Under the pieces are notes generated by a model, which had not been told where the DNA came from, ran no database searches, and saw only the letters and a program-made list of their open reading frames with translations. 64,000 nt of DNA from Podocnemis expansa (taxonomy: Eukaryota > Chordata > Testudines > Podocnemididae): assembly GCA_007922195.1 (NCBI GenBank), contig ML681991.1:45270955-45334954 (forward strand), in the 5' to 3' direction. Every line of letters starts with the position of its first letter. Position 1 is the first letter of the stretch. The translations under genes were made by a program, and so were the position numbers. Positions 10,218 through 20,600 of this stretch are shown one piece after another.

Positions 10218-11001
10218 GGGTGTGTTCTCACAGCCCTCTTATTTCGAAACAACAGAGGTTGTTTCGAAATGAGATTTTGGCTGTTCACACGACGCACGGT
10301 TGTTTCGAAACAACGATTCCCGTTGTTTCGAAACANNNNNNNNNNNNNNNNNNNNNNNNNNNNNNNNNNNNNNNNNNNNNNNNNNNNNNNNNNNNNNNNN
10401 NNNNNNNNNNNNNNNNNNNNNNNNNNNNNNNNNNNNNNNNNNNNNNNNNNNNNNNNNNNNNNNNNNNNNNNNNNNNNNNNNNNNNNNNNNNNNNNNNNNN
10501 NNNNNNNNNNNNNNNNNNNNNNNNNNNNNNNNNNNNNNNNNNNNNNNNNNNNNNNNNNNNNNNNNNNNNNNNNNNNNNNNNNNNNNNNNNNNNNNNNNNN
10601 NNNNNNNNNNNNNNNNNNNNNNNNNNNNNNNNNNNNNNNNNNNNNNNNNNNNNNNNNNNNNNNNNNNNNNNNNNNNNNNNNNNNNNNNNNNNNNNNNNNN
10701 NNNNNNNNNNNNNNNNNNNNNNNNNNNNNNNNNNNCCCCCCGCCGGGGGCTGCAGCCCCCTTTCTGGGGTTGCAGGGTGAGCAGCTGCAGCCGCTCACCC
10801 CCAGGGGACTGCAGCCCCCTGGCATGGTTTCGAAATAGCAAGTTCACAGTGTGAACTTGCTATTTCGATGACCTGGTTTTGCCTTATTTCGAATTAACAT
10901 TTTGTTAATTCGAAATAAGTTGTTTCGCAACGAGCGTTATTTCGATACAAGTTGTTTTGCAACAACCATATCGAAATAACTGGCTGTGTGAGAACACAGC
11001 C
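10218..11001. mobile_element. TTTCGAAA-rich palindromic MITE (contains a 400-N gap)
   Basis: The ends are inverted: GGGTGTGTTCTCACAGCC at the left, and the complement of the right end is GGGCTGTGTTCTCACACAGCC without its last bases. The outer parts hold many copies of the palindrome TTTCGAAA. The middle is unsequenced and its right edge is GC-rich. It is related to 48354-48765. Confidence 0.7.
10336..10735. other. Assembly gap (400 N)
   Basis: A run of exactly 400 N inside the palindromic MITE. Open frames crossing it have no meaning. Confidence 0.99.
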
Positions 11002-11074
11002 CATGTGTCCTCCAATGTTCTCCTTTTTGTACTTCCCTGTCGCCCTTTCCATGCTTTGGTATCTGGTAACCCTA

Positions 11075-12370
11075 CCCTGTCTCTTGCTCACTGTGCATGG
11101 AGGGATAGGCTGTTTCATTCCTCACGCAAGTGCCAAGGCCAGGGCCTCTATGCAGGGTCTTCAAACAAAGAGGCCCTCTGCGCCAAACAAATATGTGATG
11201 TGATGTGATTTCTGCCCATTCCCCACTACCTGATTTATGTGTAAAGGCATAGTTATTTACCAGCAGAGAGGTCTATGAAGACTTCTAGATAATATCTGGC
11301 AGTGCCTTTCTTCCCTCATCTCATTCCTCTCTGTTGATGCCCAGTAGGAAACATCTGGAACAGTCCTCCCATATCAGCTTCAGGCAGGGTACATCTATGT
11401 GTGAAGGGGATGGTTTCTCATGCTAGCTCAAGTTTCATAGAGATAGGGAAGCCACAGATTATTAGATACAGGTGAACACACAGAATTTCTGACTAGCGTT
11501 AACCCAAGAACTGGCCTTCTGGGACTGAAAACTCAATATTCTTTGTTAATAGCCTAAAGAAGAGCAAATTAAGAAATGAATCAAATATACAGAAAGAAAA
11601 GGATGAAAAGGTTGAATATTTACGGGAGGGTGGTAGAGGGTCAAAGCAAGGGGTGTGGTGGGGTGGATATATAAAGGGAAGAATGTACGGGATGGATACA
11701 TAGCTAGATGGCTGAACAGGGTGAGCAGTAAGTAAGTGAGGGTCAATACAGAGCTAAAGGGACATATGGGGTGAGTGAGGAAGGCACTTATGGGATAGAT
11801 ATATAGAGGGAGGATTGCATAGGCTCAAAGGGAGGGGTGTATGGGACAGATACATAGCTAGAGGGTTGAACAGAGTTACAAGGAGGGGTGCAGGGGTTGA
11901 TACAGAGCTTGAGTGACCCACAGGATCAGAGGAAGCGAAGCACATATGGGGGTGGATAAGGTCAAAGGAGTTTCCTGGGGACATTGGTCCAGCCTGCTGC
12001 CAGGCCTGGGGATGTCACTAGGTTGTGGAAGTGTCAGGGGCCTGGTCCCCACTGAAATCCAGTGGGGCTGACGCTTTTCCCTCCGCACTGTCCACTCTGC
12101 TGGCATTTAAGTGCCAGCCCCAGCTCCTGGAGTCCTGGGATCGCATCTGGCCACAAACGTAGCTCACGGCTATGGGAAAAGCCTAGGCATCGGACACAGG
12201 GGCAGGGCGAAGGCTCAGAGCCCTGGCGGCAAAGCTGCAGCCTGGCCAGGCTGTGTTTCCAGCTCCCGGCCTGTGCCATGTCTGTCCCCATCTACCCTCT
12301 CCCCTGGCCAGCTCCCACCTCAGCCTGGCCCTGCATGCAAGGGGAGAGGGGGGAGCGCTGAACAGCTGGT
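11075..12370. repeat. Intergenic with degenerate repeated blocks (about 11600-11960)
   Basis: Phrases such as GATACATAGCTAGA followed by GGCTGAACAGGG or GGTTGAACAGAG recur, as do GGATATATA and GGAGGGGTG, in a loose tandem pattern. No exon is recognised. The open frames on the minus strand follow the repeat. Confidence 0.5.
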
Positions 12371-12379
12371 CCAAGCCGC

Positions 12380-12640
12380 CCAGAGGCATGCTGGGAGACG
12401 CATCCCGGAGTCGCCGCGGGGCGTGGTGGGAGATTCCCTTTGGCGCAGGGTGTGCTGGGAGATGCCGCTCCTGCCTGGGAGGGGCGCTGGAAAAGTCTCA
12501 TTGGGCGCGCTGCACTTTGAGGGACGCACCGCCCACGTGGGCGGGGCTTGCTGGGAGATTCCACGTCGATTGGGGCGTGATGCACGCTGGGAAATTCCTT
12601 TTGGGCGCTGGGCATGCTGGGAGAGGTAGTCCGAGATGCT
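12380..12640. promoter_or_regulatory. CpG-rich cluster of GCATGCTGGGA-type motifs
   Basis: About six related sites (near 12387, 12428, 12449, 12546, 12581 and 12611) read GCATGCTGGGAGA or close variants. The last, GCATGCTGGGAGAGGTAGT, resembles the complement of the ZNF143/THAP11 consensus ACTACAATTCCCAGCATGC. GC boxes and CACGTG are interspersed. No gene could be attached. Confidence 0.5.
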
Positions 12641-12810
12641 CAGAGCGACCCCAGGCAGGCTCTGAAGGCGAGCAGAGGAGGATTGGAGCATTGCCTCGTG
12701 ATCCTAGCCCCGCACCCCTGCTCAGGCAGCGAGGGGCCACTGTGCCCCCGACCCTCTCGACCCTAGTATTGGGCTAGCTGGGGACACCCTGATCCGAGCA
12801 TGCAAGGGTA

Positions 12811-13344
12811 GGGCCACCAGACACCACAGTCTGGAAAGGAGGCCAGGGAAGTACAAAGACGAGGACACATGGAGCAAATGTAGGATTAATGTAATGCTCT
12901 TCTGTTTTTAGGGGGTCCTGGAACGCTTCCCCCCTAAAATTAAGGTATTCCGTGGCATTCCAGCACACTTTAACCCCCGTAAGTAAAAAGCCGGACAAAA
13001 TCATAAAAAGAAAAAAAAAAAAAAGCGAGGAGTCTTGTGGCGGTTAAAGACTAACAGATTTATTTATCGCATGAGCTTTCGTGGGAGAAAATCCCACTTT
13101 ATCAGATGCTTTGAAGAGGGGGAACTTCTGACAAAGTGGGATTTTCACCCACGAAAGCTCATGCGATAAATAAATCTGTTAGTCTTTAACCGCCACAAGA
13201 CTCCTTGCTTTTTTTGCTTTACTAGACTAACATGGCTGCCCCTTTGGAACTTAAAAAAAATGTATTTTAAAATGCCTGCCAGATGGAGGACATGAAGGTT
13301 AAAATGAGGACGTGTCATACTTTTGCCTGACATCTGGTAACCCT
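12811..13344. mobile_element. GGTTACCAGAT-ended element with a nested hairpin repeat
   Basis: Starting near GGGCCACCAGACACC and ending ATCTGGTAACCCT, it matches the other family members. It is interrupted by an A-run and a large inverted repeat at 13006-13255. Confidence 0.7.
13006..13255. repeat. Hairpin repeat (Penelope-associated type)
   Basis: Two arms of about 90 bp are reverse complements, centred near 13120. Each contains GACTAACAGATTTATTTATC and its complement. The same sequence occurs at 30566, 46193 and 47331. It has no coding function. Confidence 0.8.
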
Positions 13345-14313
13345 ATCCAGAGGTCCCTGAAATAATGAATGCATAGCAGTGGGGCTCCTTTGACAGGGTC
13401 CCATCCATCAGCATTCAGCCAGGACCACCAACTCTGTATGCTGGCCACTGAGCCCATTCCATGGATGTGAGTTGGGCTCACAGCCCTAACGCCAAGAGTC
13501 AGTGGGCAGCTGTTATCCAACAGGGGTATTGTGAGGCTTGTGACCAGCTCCAGCACAAGTCAACCACCCCTTCAGGAGCTGGGTGTTGGTGTGAACTCCG
13601 GCCAATAACCTGTTTGGACTGCCCAGATGCTGGCCAGCAGAGGGTTAAACAGTGATGAGGCCTGAGCATACAGAGCAGTCTGGATAGTGCAGTATAATGG
13701 GCTAGTTCAAACTAAATGCATTTCAGTCCAGCCCCAAGAAAAGGTCTACATGTGGGAAGCAGGGCTGTAACTATTGCGGGGCGAACGGGGCTTTGCCCCG
13801 GGTGCCCCAGAGCAGCTCAATAGAGCCACTCCATCAAAGGGCATGTTTTGCACCTCTTGCTCCAGGCACCGCTTATTGTAAGAGGTGCTGAAATCACTCA
13901 TTACAGCTCTGCTGGGAACAAAGGGCACTGGCCAGATCTAAAGACTGGGGACAGGTTCCCAGAGAGCAGCAACTCTGCGAAGGTGCAGGGGTCACAGGGG
14001 ACAAGAAACTCAGTGCAAGCACCCAGTGTGCATCTGTGGTCCTGGGGCTAAGTGGCTGTGACCCCCTGGGGATGCATTAGTGGGGCAGTGAGGGGGAAGA
14101 GGATGGCAATGTTACATCCACACACCAAGGCAGTGTGGGCCCCTATTACTCTAAGTGCCACAAGACTCTTTGCTGTTTTTGTATAAGGGATGTTGAACAA
14201 CTGTGGGGTTGCAGAGACAGCTGCTTTAAAAAAATTGTGGCCCAGTCTGTGTCTGGAGCTCATCACAAAGGAGCCAAAGAGAGGTCAGTGCCCAAGCCAG
14301 GGCCACCTCAACA
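13345..14313. other. Intergenic, nothing recognised
   Basis: No exon or RNA gene was seen. The palindromic GGGGCGAACGGGGCTTTGCC near 13780 may be the start of a repeat. Confidence 0.4.
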
Positions 14314-14588
14314 GGCTGTGGCACCCCAAGCCAAATTTTGATTTTGCACCCCCCCATCTCATTCATGGAGGTTGAAAACAGTTTTCCAAAGTGCATAAAT
14401 CTCCACCATCTGCCTGCAGAGGGATTTAAAGTGCACTCTGCCTCCGTCACTTAAGCTGCAGGTTGACTAACAGTGCCTGAGCTGCTAGGAAAGAGTTGAA
14501 GAGGCGGGAGCCAGCCTGATCTTCAAGGGGGCTGGGCGCCCCTAAGAACTGTCCCCCGAAGCCATGTCTGTCTCTTGCCTCACAGTAG
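14314..14588. repeat. Interspersed repeat, copy B of a ~280-bp family
   Basis: Direct-orientation copy of 3989-4265. It has a small insertion near 14408 and a shorter C-run. Confidence 0.85.
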
Positions 14589-14817
14589 AGCCGGCCAGGA
14601 ACGGTGCTTGGGTTTGTGGTGCCCCCCTGCAGCAGAGTGATGCTGGTGCAGATGAGTGACATCAACAGTGGAGCGCAATGGTGCTGCCTGCTTTTGGCGC
14701 CACTCAAACATCAGCACCCGCCCTGCAACGCTTACCTGGCTTACCAGTTTGTGCCGTCCCTGGAGCCAGCCCTGGCCCAAGCCCATTGTGGGGGCCACAG
14801 CCCAGTGTTCACTGGTA

Positions 14818-14951
14818 GGGATTTCCCAAACACCCCCTCTACACCCCCCTTGAATTTCCCAACAACCCCTAGTTGTCAGCTACTAACAGTGTTACACCAA
14901 TTTAGTGAACACCCTAAAACCCCCCAATTTCAAGTTCTGGGGAGAAAACTG
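14818..14951. mobile_element. Short CAG-ended element, reverse copy
   Basis: Reverse complement of the 9340 and 43199 copies, running from GGGATTTCCC to GGGGAGAAAACTG. Confidence 0.6.
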
Positions 14952-15079
14952 TTCAGGGGCTCTTTGCTCCTGGGGTCTGGAGAAAGCCCTAGCTGCAAGC
15001 TGAGGCCAAACAAACTCAAATGAATCAGAAGTAAGGCTCCCAGCCCTGTCACTGGGCCAAACCCCCAAAGGCCCCCACC

Positions 15080-15299
15080 AGGCACCTCTATGAGGAGGGG
15101 GGCTGGGCCAGGAGGCAGCCGCCGCCAGGGGGCGCTGGCCCGGCTCGGAGCCCGGCGCTGCGCCACTTCCCGCCCCGCCCCCGCTTTGCGCGCCGCGCAG
15201 GGAGCCGGCTGCGCGCTGGAGGGATCCACTCCGGCCCGCGGGGGTCACCGGCTGGGTGACGCCTGCAGCCAAGAGGGGAGGGAGCGATTCCTCTTCAGG
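15080..15299 (+). promoter_or_regulatory. CpG island with candidate untranslated first exon
   Basis: A strongly CpG-rich block ends in a good splice donor (CTTCAGG|GTGAGT near 15299). It contains CCGCCAGGGGGCGCTG (15122-15137), a close CTCF-type site, plus Sp1-type sites. It is the nearest promoter-like sequence upstream of the plus-strand zinc-finger exon at 18002, so it may be that gene's promoter. This is inference. Confidence 0.5.
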
Positions 15300-15506
15300 G
15301 TGAGTCCCGTGCATGTGTGTGGGCTTGTGCCTGAAATCCCAGCTTGCAGAGGGAGAGTGCACCCTTGAAATGGGTGTGTGTGTCTAGTGCATGTGTCTGT
15401 GTGTGAGATCCCAGTGCAATGATGGCTCTTGATTCCCCCCCGGCTGGTGGGGGGGGGTTACCCTGCATAGGTTTGTGATGGGGGATGCAGCTGGGAGTGT
15501 TGGCTC

Positions 15507-15884
15507 GGTGTAGACACCAAAGCCTGGAAGGGAGGACAGGGAAGTACGAAAAGGAGGACACATGGAGAAAACGTTGTATTAATGTCATAGTCTTCTGTTT
15601 TTCAATCAATCAATCAAATCATTGGGCTGGAAGGGACCTCATGAGATCATCGAGTCCAGCCCCCTGGGAATTGAACCCAGGACCTTCTGCATGTTAAGCA
15701 GAGGTGCTAGCCACTACGGAATGCTTCCCCCTAAAAATAAGGTATTCGGTGGCATTCCAGCATACTCTAACCCCAGGAAGTAAAAAGCCTGACAAAATCA
15801 TGTATTTTAAAATGCTTGCCAGATGGAAGACGTGAAGGTAAAAAGGAGGATGTGTCCTCCATTAGCCTGCCATCTGGTAACCCC
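15507..15884. mobile_element. GGTTACCAGAT-family element with nested SINE
   Basis: It shares the family body and ends CATCTGGTAACCCC. A SINE occupies 15603-15717, and about ten host bases are missing at the junction compared with the 7974 copy. Confidence 0.7.
15603..15717 (-). mobile_element. tRNA-derived SINE with CR1-like tail
   Basis: Second copy of the SINE at 8167. The minus strand shows the anticodon-arm-like CTGCTTAACATGCAG, B-box GGTTCAATTCC, a CR1-like tail and TTGA repeats. Confidence 0.75.
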
Positions 15885-18001
15885 ACGTCTGGGTCCCTTT
15901 TTACCCCTGCTTCTCTTTCTGCGCTGGCCCGTTTCTTCAAAGATTCAGGTGCTGCCCAGCCTCATAGTTAGCTCTGGATAGAGGGGTGCCTGATCTGATG
16001 GATTTGGCAGGATCCAGGCACTAGCTTTTGCATCCCCCTCACACCTGGTGTAGCCAGCTAGGGGGCTTTTTCCAGGGTTGTGGGGGATCTGCCCTCTTGG
16101 GGGGGGCAGTGAATATGCTGGGTTGGGCAGATACAATGGGAGGACTCTCGAGGATGCATATCTGATATGGGAGAGCAAGAGCAGAGGAAATGTGAGGAGC
16201 TGGAGGAAGCAGCCAGGACTGAGTGAGGAAATCTTGTTTTAGAGCCCAACCATGCAGGGAGGTGGCCAGGGGCATCTGCCAGGCAGAGGACGCTGTCCAG
16301 AGACCCAGTGTGGGAAGATGGACAGGAACCCAAGTTTGCAGCTGTGCTGGGCGAGAATCCAATTCCCTTCCCTTAGGGGGATCTATGTGGGTGCAGTAGG
16401 GCCGGGGGCAGCGTCAGCCCCACTGGTGGCTGGAGTTCGGCTCCTGGGGTTCCGGAAATGCCTGAGAGAAACTGTCCCGTTCACCCCGGTGACCTAGCTG
16501 GAAAGAGACTTTGAGACAGTGGCATGGTAAAAATGTGGGCTGAGGGCTTGTGAGTACCTGGGGCGGCACTGGAGCATAACATGGCATGTGGAAACACTGC
16601 TTCTTCTGCCTCATTCACATTCTTCGCCCGAGGTCATAGGGCTGGATCTCCTACTTCAGCAGGGCTTTCTTTTACCTCTAGAGAGGGAAGAGGCAGGTGC
16701 TCCAGGAGCCCATCAGTATACTTGCTTACCACCCTGTCTTGTATGGAAGACACTTCGATACTCTGGTGTTGGGTAGTGGTATAAAACTCTCAGACAGACA
16801 GAATGCTGTCTTTGTTCCCACCCTGAACTGGTCTTTCCATCTTTCAGCCCATCATGGCCTTGATCATACACCTTCCACTGGATTAAAGAACTGTCAAAAA
16901 TCAACTCTGCAGCACAGCTCGGCTACCAAGTCCAACCCCCTCAGAGAGCCCCCTGTCATACAAGACTGCTCAGGAATTTCTCAAACTGTATCATGAAAGT
17001 AGGTAAGTTATCTGCCCTCACTGCTCTAGAACGCCACTCCTCTGGTGGTTAGAAACCTCAGTTCCAGAGCCATTTGTTCTTGTGCCAACAGTATCCTTTA
17101 CCTTCAGTAGCTCTTCTCCTTGGCTGCTCCCCTGAGGTGTTCACAGAGAGGAATTAGATCCCCCTCAGGCTATGTGGGAACCATTCTGCTAGTCTCCTCA
17201 GCTCTCATCCCCCTCTATTATTTGTGCCTGTTCCAGGCTGAACTCATCGTTTTCGCCTGGGCAGCCAGCAGTTCAGGCTGCCCTTTCTTCATCAGTAGTT
17301 CCTGCTGCACCAGTTTGTGTGCTATTCGCAGCCTGGCCAACCATGAATTTGTATTTCCTTCCAGGTCACTGATAAAGGTGAATATCTAGCTAACACTGGC
17401 CGAGACAAGAATCCCATGGCCCACCCAAGAAACACACCTACTACATGATGCTTTCCTCATTTGCTGCTGCTCTCTGAGACCCGTTTGGCTGCATTGCTTT
17501 TTGTCCTGAAAGCTGGGAGTGTCCGGGATGTGGATATAGCAAATCTGACTTGGCGGCGCGGTTCTGCTGAATGGGCTGTGATGCCAGTTTGTTGTTTGTT
17601 TTAAGAGGAAGAACTAAGGGCCGTATTCTTAAGGCATTTAGGCACCAGGAGACCAGATGAAAGTACACACTAGGCTCCTGTTGACTTTTTAGGTGTCAAA
17701 TCCCTGTCAGTCTGGATATGGTGGCCTAAATCCCATGGGCTGGAGTGAATCCACTGGAGTCAAGGCGAATGGCAGTAATCTGGATCATTTGGAGCTGACA
17801 TTCGAAGAGTCACTGGTGACTGCAACTCCACCAGTGGAGCCTCTGGGGGCAGTTGGGTGGGACAAATGTCTCAATCCCTTAATCAGCTCTGAAATCGCAA
17901 GCCCCATGGGAATAACGAGCTGGCCCCTTTTCGTCCCCCAGTTCCTGTTCTCCCTGACACAGGGGTGGATGAATCTCTGAATTTATTCTGTCTCTCTGCA
18001 G
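15885..18001. other. Upstream or intronic region of the plus-strand zinc-finger gene
   Basis: No KRAB, SCAN or BTB exon could be recognised in any frame. The acceptor TCTGTCTCTCTGCAG at its right end marks the following exon. Confidence 0.4.
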
Positions 18002-19941
18002 GCAACAGAGCCATGAGGCAGTGTGAGGAGGAGGCTTTCCAGACAAATGGAGCCATGAGTGAGAGTGAGAAGGGGGATCTCTGCCCGAACAGGACCAGCC
18101 CGGAGTGCAAGGAGGAATCTGGGAGAGTGGAGCTGCAGGGCGACGCTTGCCAGAGCCAGCAGCACACAGTGGAGCAGCGGGACACTATTTGCTTGGAGAT
18201 GGAGCTGACCATCTGTTCCGAGTGTGGGGAGAGTTTTGAGGATGCTGCAGCCCTGCTGGTTCATCGGAGGGAGCTCTGCGGTGGTGTGACAGCAAAGCCA
18301 TTTGGCTGTTCTGGCTGTGGGCGGCGCTTCAGCCGCAGTTCCAACCTGCTGCGCCACCAGAGGGTGCACACAGGTGAGCGCCCTTTCGCCTGTGATGACT
18401 GCGGCCGGCGCTTCAGCCAGAGTGCCCACCTAGCCAAGCACCGTCGTCTTCATAGCCCCGGGGGGCTGCCCCCTCCCCCAGCAGAGCGCAGCTACAGCCG
18501 CAGCCCTGAATTCCTGCGATTCCAGCGGGCCCATGCTGGGCAGCGCCCCTTCGCTTGCCCCGACTGCGGCAAGCGCTTCAGCGCTGGCTCCTCCCTTGTG
18601 CAGCACCAGCGCATCCACACGGGGGAACGTCCCTTCCCCTGCCCTGATTGCGGCAAGCGCTTTCTGCGGGCGCCGGACCTGGCACTGCACCGGCGCATCC
18701 ACACTGGAGAGCGGCCCTTCCCTTGCCCCGACTGTGGCCGCTGCTTCATCCGTGGCCCTGACCTGGCCCTGCACCGCCGCACCCACACCGGTGAGCGCCC
18801 CTACCAATGTAGCCAGTGTGGTCGCCGGTTCAGCCGTGGCCCAGGGCTCCTGCTTCACCAGCGTACGCACACTGGCGAGCGCCCCTATCAGTGTGGACAG
18901 TGCGGCCGCCGGTTCAGCCGCAGATCCAACCTGGGTCGCCACCTAACCACCCACAGCCTGCCATCCAGGGACCCTGCCTCTGGGGGAGAATCGGGGGCCG
19001 ACACTGCCACACAGCAGGAAATCCCTGCAGAGGGAGGGGAGTCCCAAGGGCTGAAAGGGCAGGGCTCAGAGACTGTGACACAGCAAGGAAACCCTGCAAA
19101 GGGTGAGGAGTCAGAAGGGCTGAAGGGGCAGAGCTCAGGCTCCCTGGTTGCTACCCCAGGGAAGCGCCATGGCTGCCTGGACTGTGGAAAGGGCTTTGCC
19201 CAGCGTTCACACCTGCTGGCTCACCGGCGGGTGCACACGGGCGAGCGACCCTTCCTTTGCCCAGACTGTGGCAAGTGCTTCAGTCAGAGCTCGGTGCTGG
19301 CACGGCACCAGCGCACCCACACGGGTGAGCGCCCCTTCAGCTGCGGGGACTGTGGCCGGTGCTTTGCAGAGAGTGCAGTGCTGCTCCGGCACCGGGCTGT
19401 GCACTCTGGCGAGCGTCCCTACTGCTGTGTCGACTGTGGCCGTGGCTTCAGCCTCCGTGCCAACCTCCTCCAGCATCGGCGGCTCCATGCCCAGCGTCCC
19501 CACACCTGCGCTGACTGCGGGAAGGCCTTCAGTGAGGCCACAGCCCTGGCCACCCACCGTGGCACCCGGCACGGCACTGGCAAGCCCTTCTCTTGCACTG
19601 GCTGCGGCAAGAGTTTTGGCCGAAGCTCCACGCTGGCCCGACATCGGCGCATTCATGCTGAGCGGCCCCATGGGTGCACCCGCTGCGGCCGCAGCTTTGG
19701 GGAGCAGGGTGAGCTGGCACAGCACTTGAAGGTGCACAGTGAGAACCCCTATGAGTGTGCCCACTGCGGGGAGCGCTTTGCCCAGAGCCATGCGCTGATT
19801 GCCCACCAGGCCATCCATGCTGACACCAGCCATGGGCATGGCCCCGTTACCCCAGTCTGCCAGTCCCCCCTCACAGAGCAGGGGGACAGTTTCCTGCCTA
19901 CGTCCCCAGCTGTGTCTGACCACAGACTACACACAGGATAG
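18002..19941 (+). CDS. Multi-finger C2H2 zinc-finger protein, last exon
   Basis: The exon starts after the acceptor CTCTCTGCAG; the first ATG inside it is at 18013 and the stop is TAG 19939-19941. Fifteen canonical C2H2 fingers are arranged as two blocks of seven and eight, joined by an acidic linker. A degenerate C2HC finger precedes them (CSECGESF with a final Cys). A ruined finger lies between fingers 2 and 3: its Cys pair is lost but LRFQRAHAGQRP remains. Finger 12 has an extra residue between its His ligands. The inter-block linker contains two similar copies of about 23 residues (ATQQEIPAEGGESQGLKGQ and VTQQGNPAKGEESEGLKGQ). Likely a nuclear DNA-binding regulator; target unknown. Upstream exons were not identified, so the N-terminal effector domain is unknown. 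Confidence 0.85.
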
Positions 19942-20594
19942 GAATCAGGAGGGAACCCAGGAGTCCTGGCTTTCAGTCTCTCCTGCTTTAAACACTAGAC
20001 ACCATCTTCCCTTCCCAGACCTGGGATAAAGTTCAGGCATCCTGACATCCAGCCCCCCCCCCCCCCGTTTACCCACCGGGCCCTGCTTCCCAGTCGAGGT
20101 GGGGATAGAACCCGGGTGTCCTGGCTCCCAGTCGTCCTGCTCTAGCCCCTTGGAGCCAGGGTGAGGAGGCATATCTCTCCCTGTGGTTGCTGTAGAGCTC
20201 CAACCTCATTGGGCCTAAGGGGGATGGGCAGCCAGCTCCCTCTGGGGAGAACTTCACCTTCCAGAGGCTTGTATCCGGTGATTGCTAGGCTGTCGGAGAC
20301 ATGGAGGGAGGCAGAACCATGGCAAAACACTTGCCTTGTGATCCCTGGACAGGAGTGCCAGGATGCCTGGGTTCTATTCCGTCCCTGCCTCTGGGAATGG
20401 GATGGAGGCTAGTGGGTTAAAGCAGGGACAGTTTGTGAGCCAGGACTTCTGGGTTCTTCTGACTTCTCTCCCCAGGCTGGGGAAGGGCTTGGAGTTGGAT
20501 GGTTAGAGCTGGGGCATGGGGCTGACAGTCAGGACGCCTGATTGCCCTGTGTCTAGACTCTGGGGGCACATGGGAAAAGTTACATGACTATAAA

Positions 20595-20600
20595 AATAAA
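20595..20600 (+). promoter_or_regulatory. Candidate poly(A) signal
   Basis: AATAAA about 650 bp after the stop codon of the 15-finger exon, followed by GTTGGCCTG. It is the first good signal on that strand. Confidence 0.5.

Larger units (their letters stand above)
9999..11074. mobile_element. GGTTACCAGAT-ended element (reverse) split by a MITE and a gap
   Basis: It begins GGGTTACCAGATGTC and ends GGTATCTGGTAACC. The two halves (to about 10217 and from about 11002) join seamlessly when compared with the 60439 copy. The interruption is the TTTCGAAA-rich MITE. Confidence 0.75.

Noticed and set aside
10082..10854. Long open frames on both strands across 10.1-10.85 kb
   Set aside because: They exist only because the 400-N gap contains no stop codons; the flanks are transposon sequence.
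13006..13255. Large hairpin as a possible microRNA or structural RNA gene
   Set aside because: The same arms recur at 30566, 46193 and 47331 as dispersed repeats, so it is a transposon tail.
18430..19923. Minus-strand frames of up to 238 codons opposite the 15-finger exon
   Set aside because: Antisense of the finger repeats; Ala/Leu-rich pseudo-repeats are expected there.
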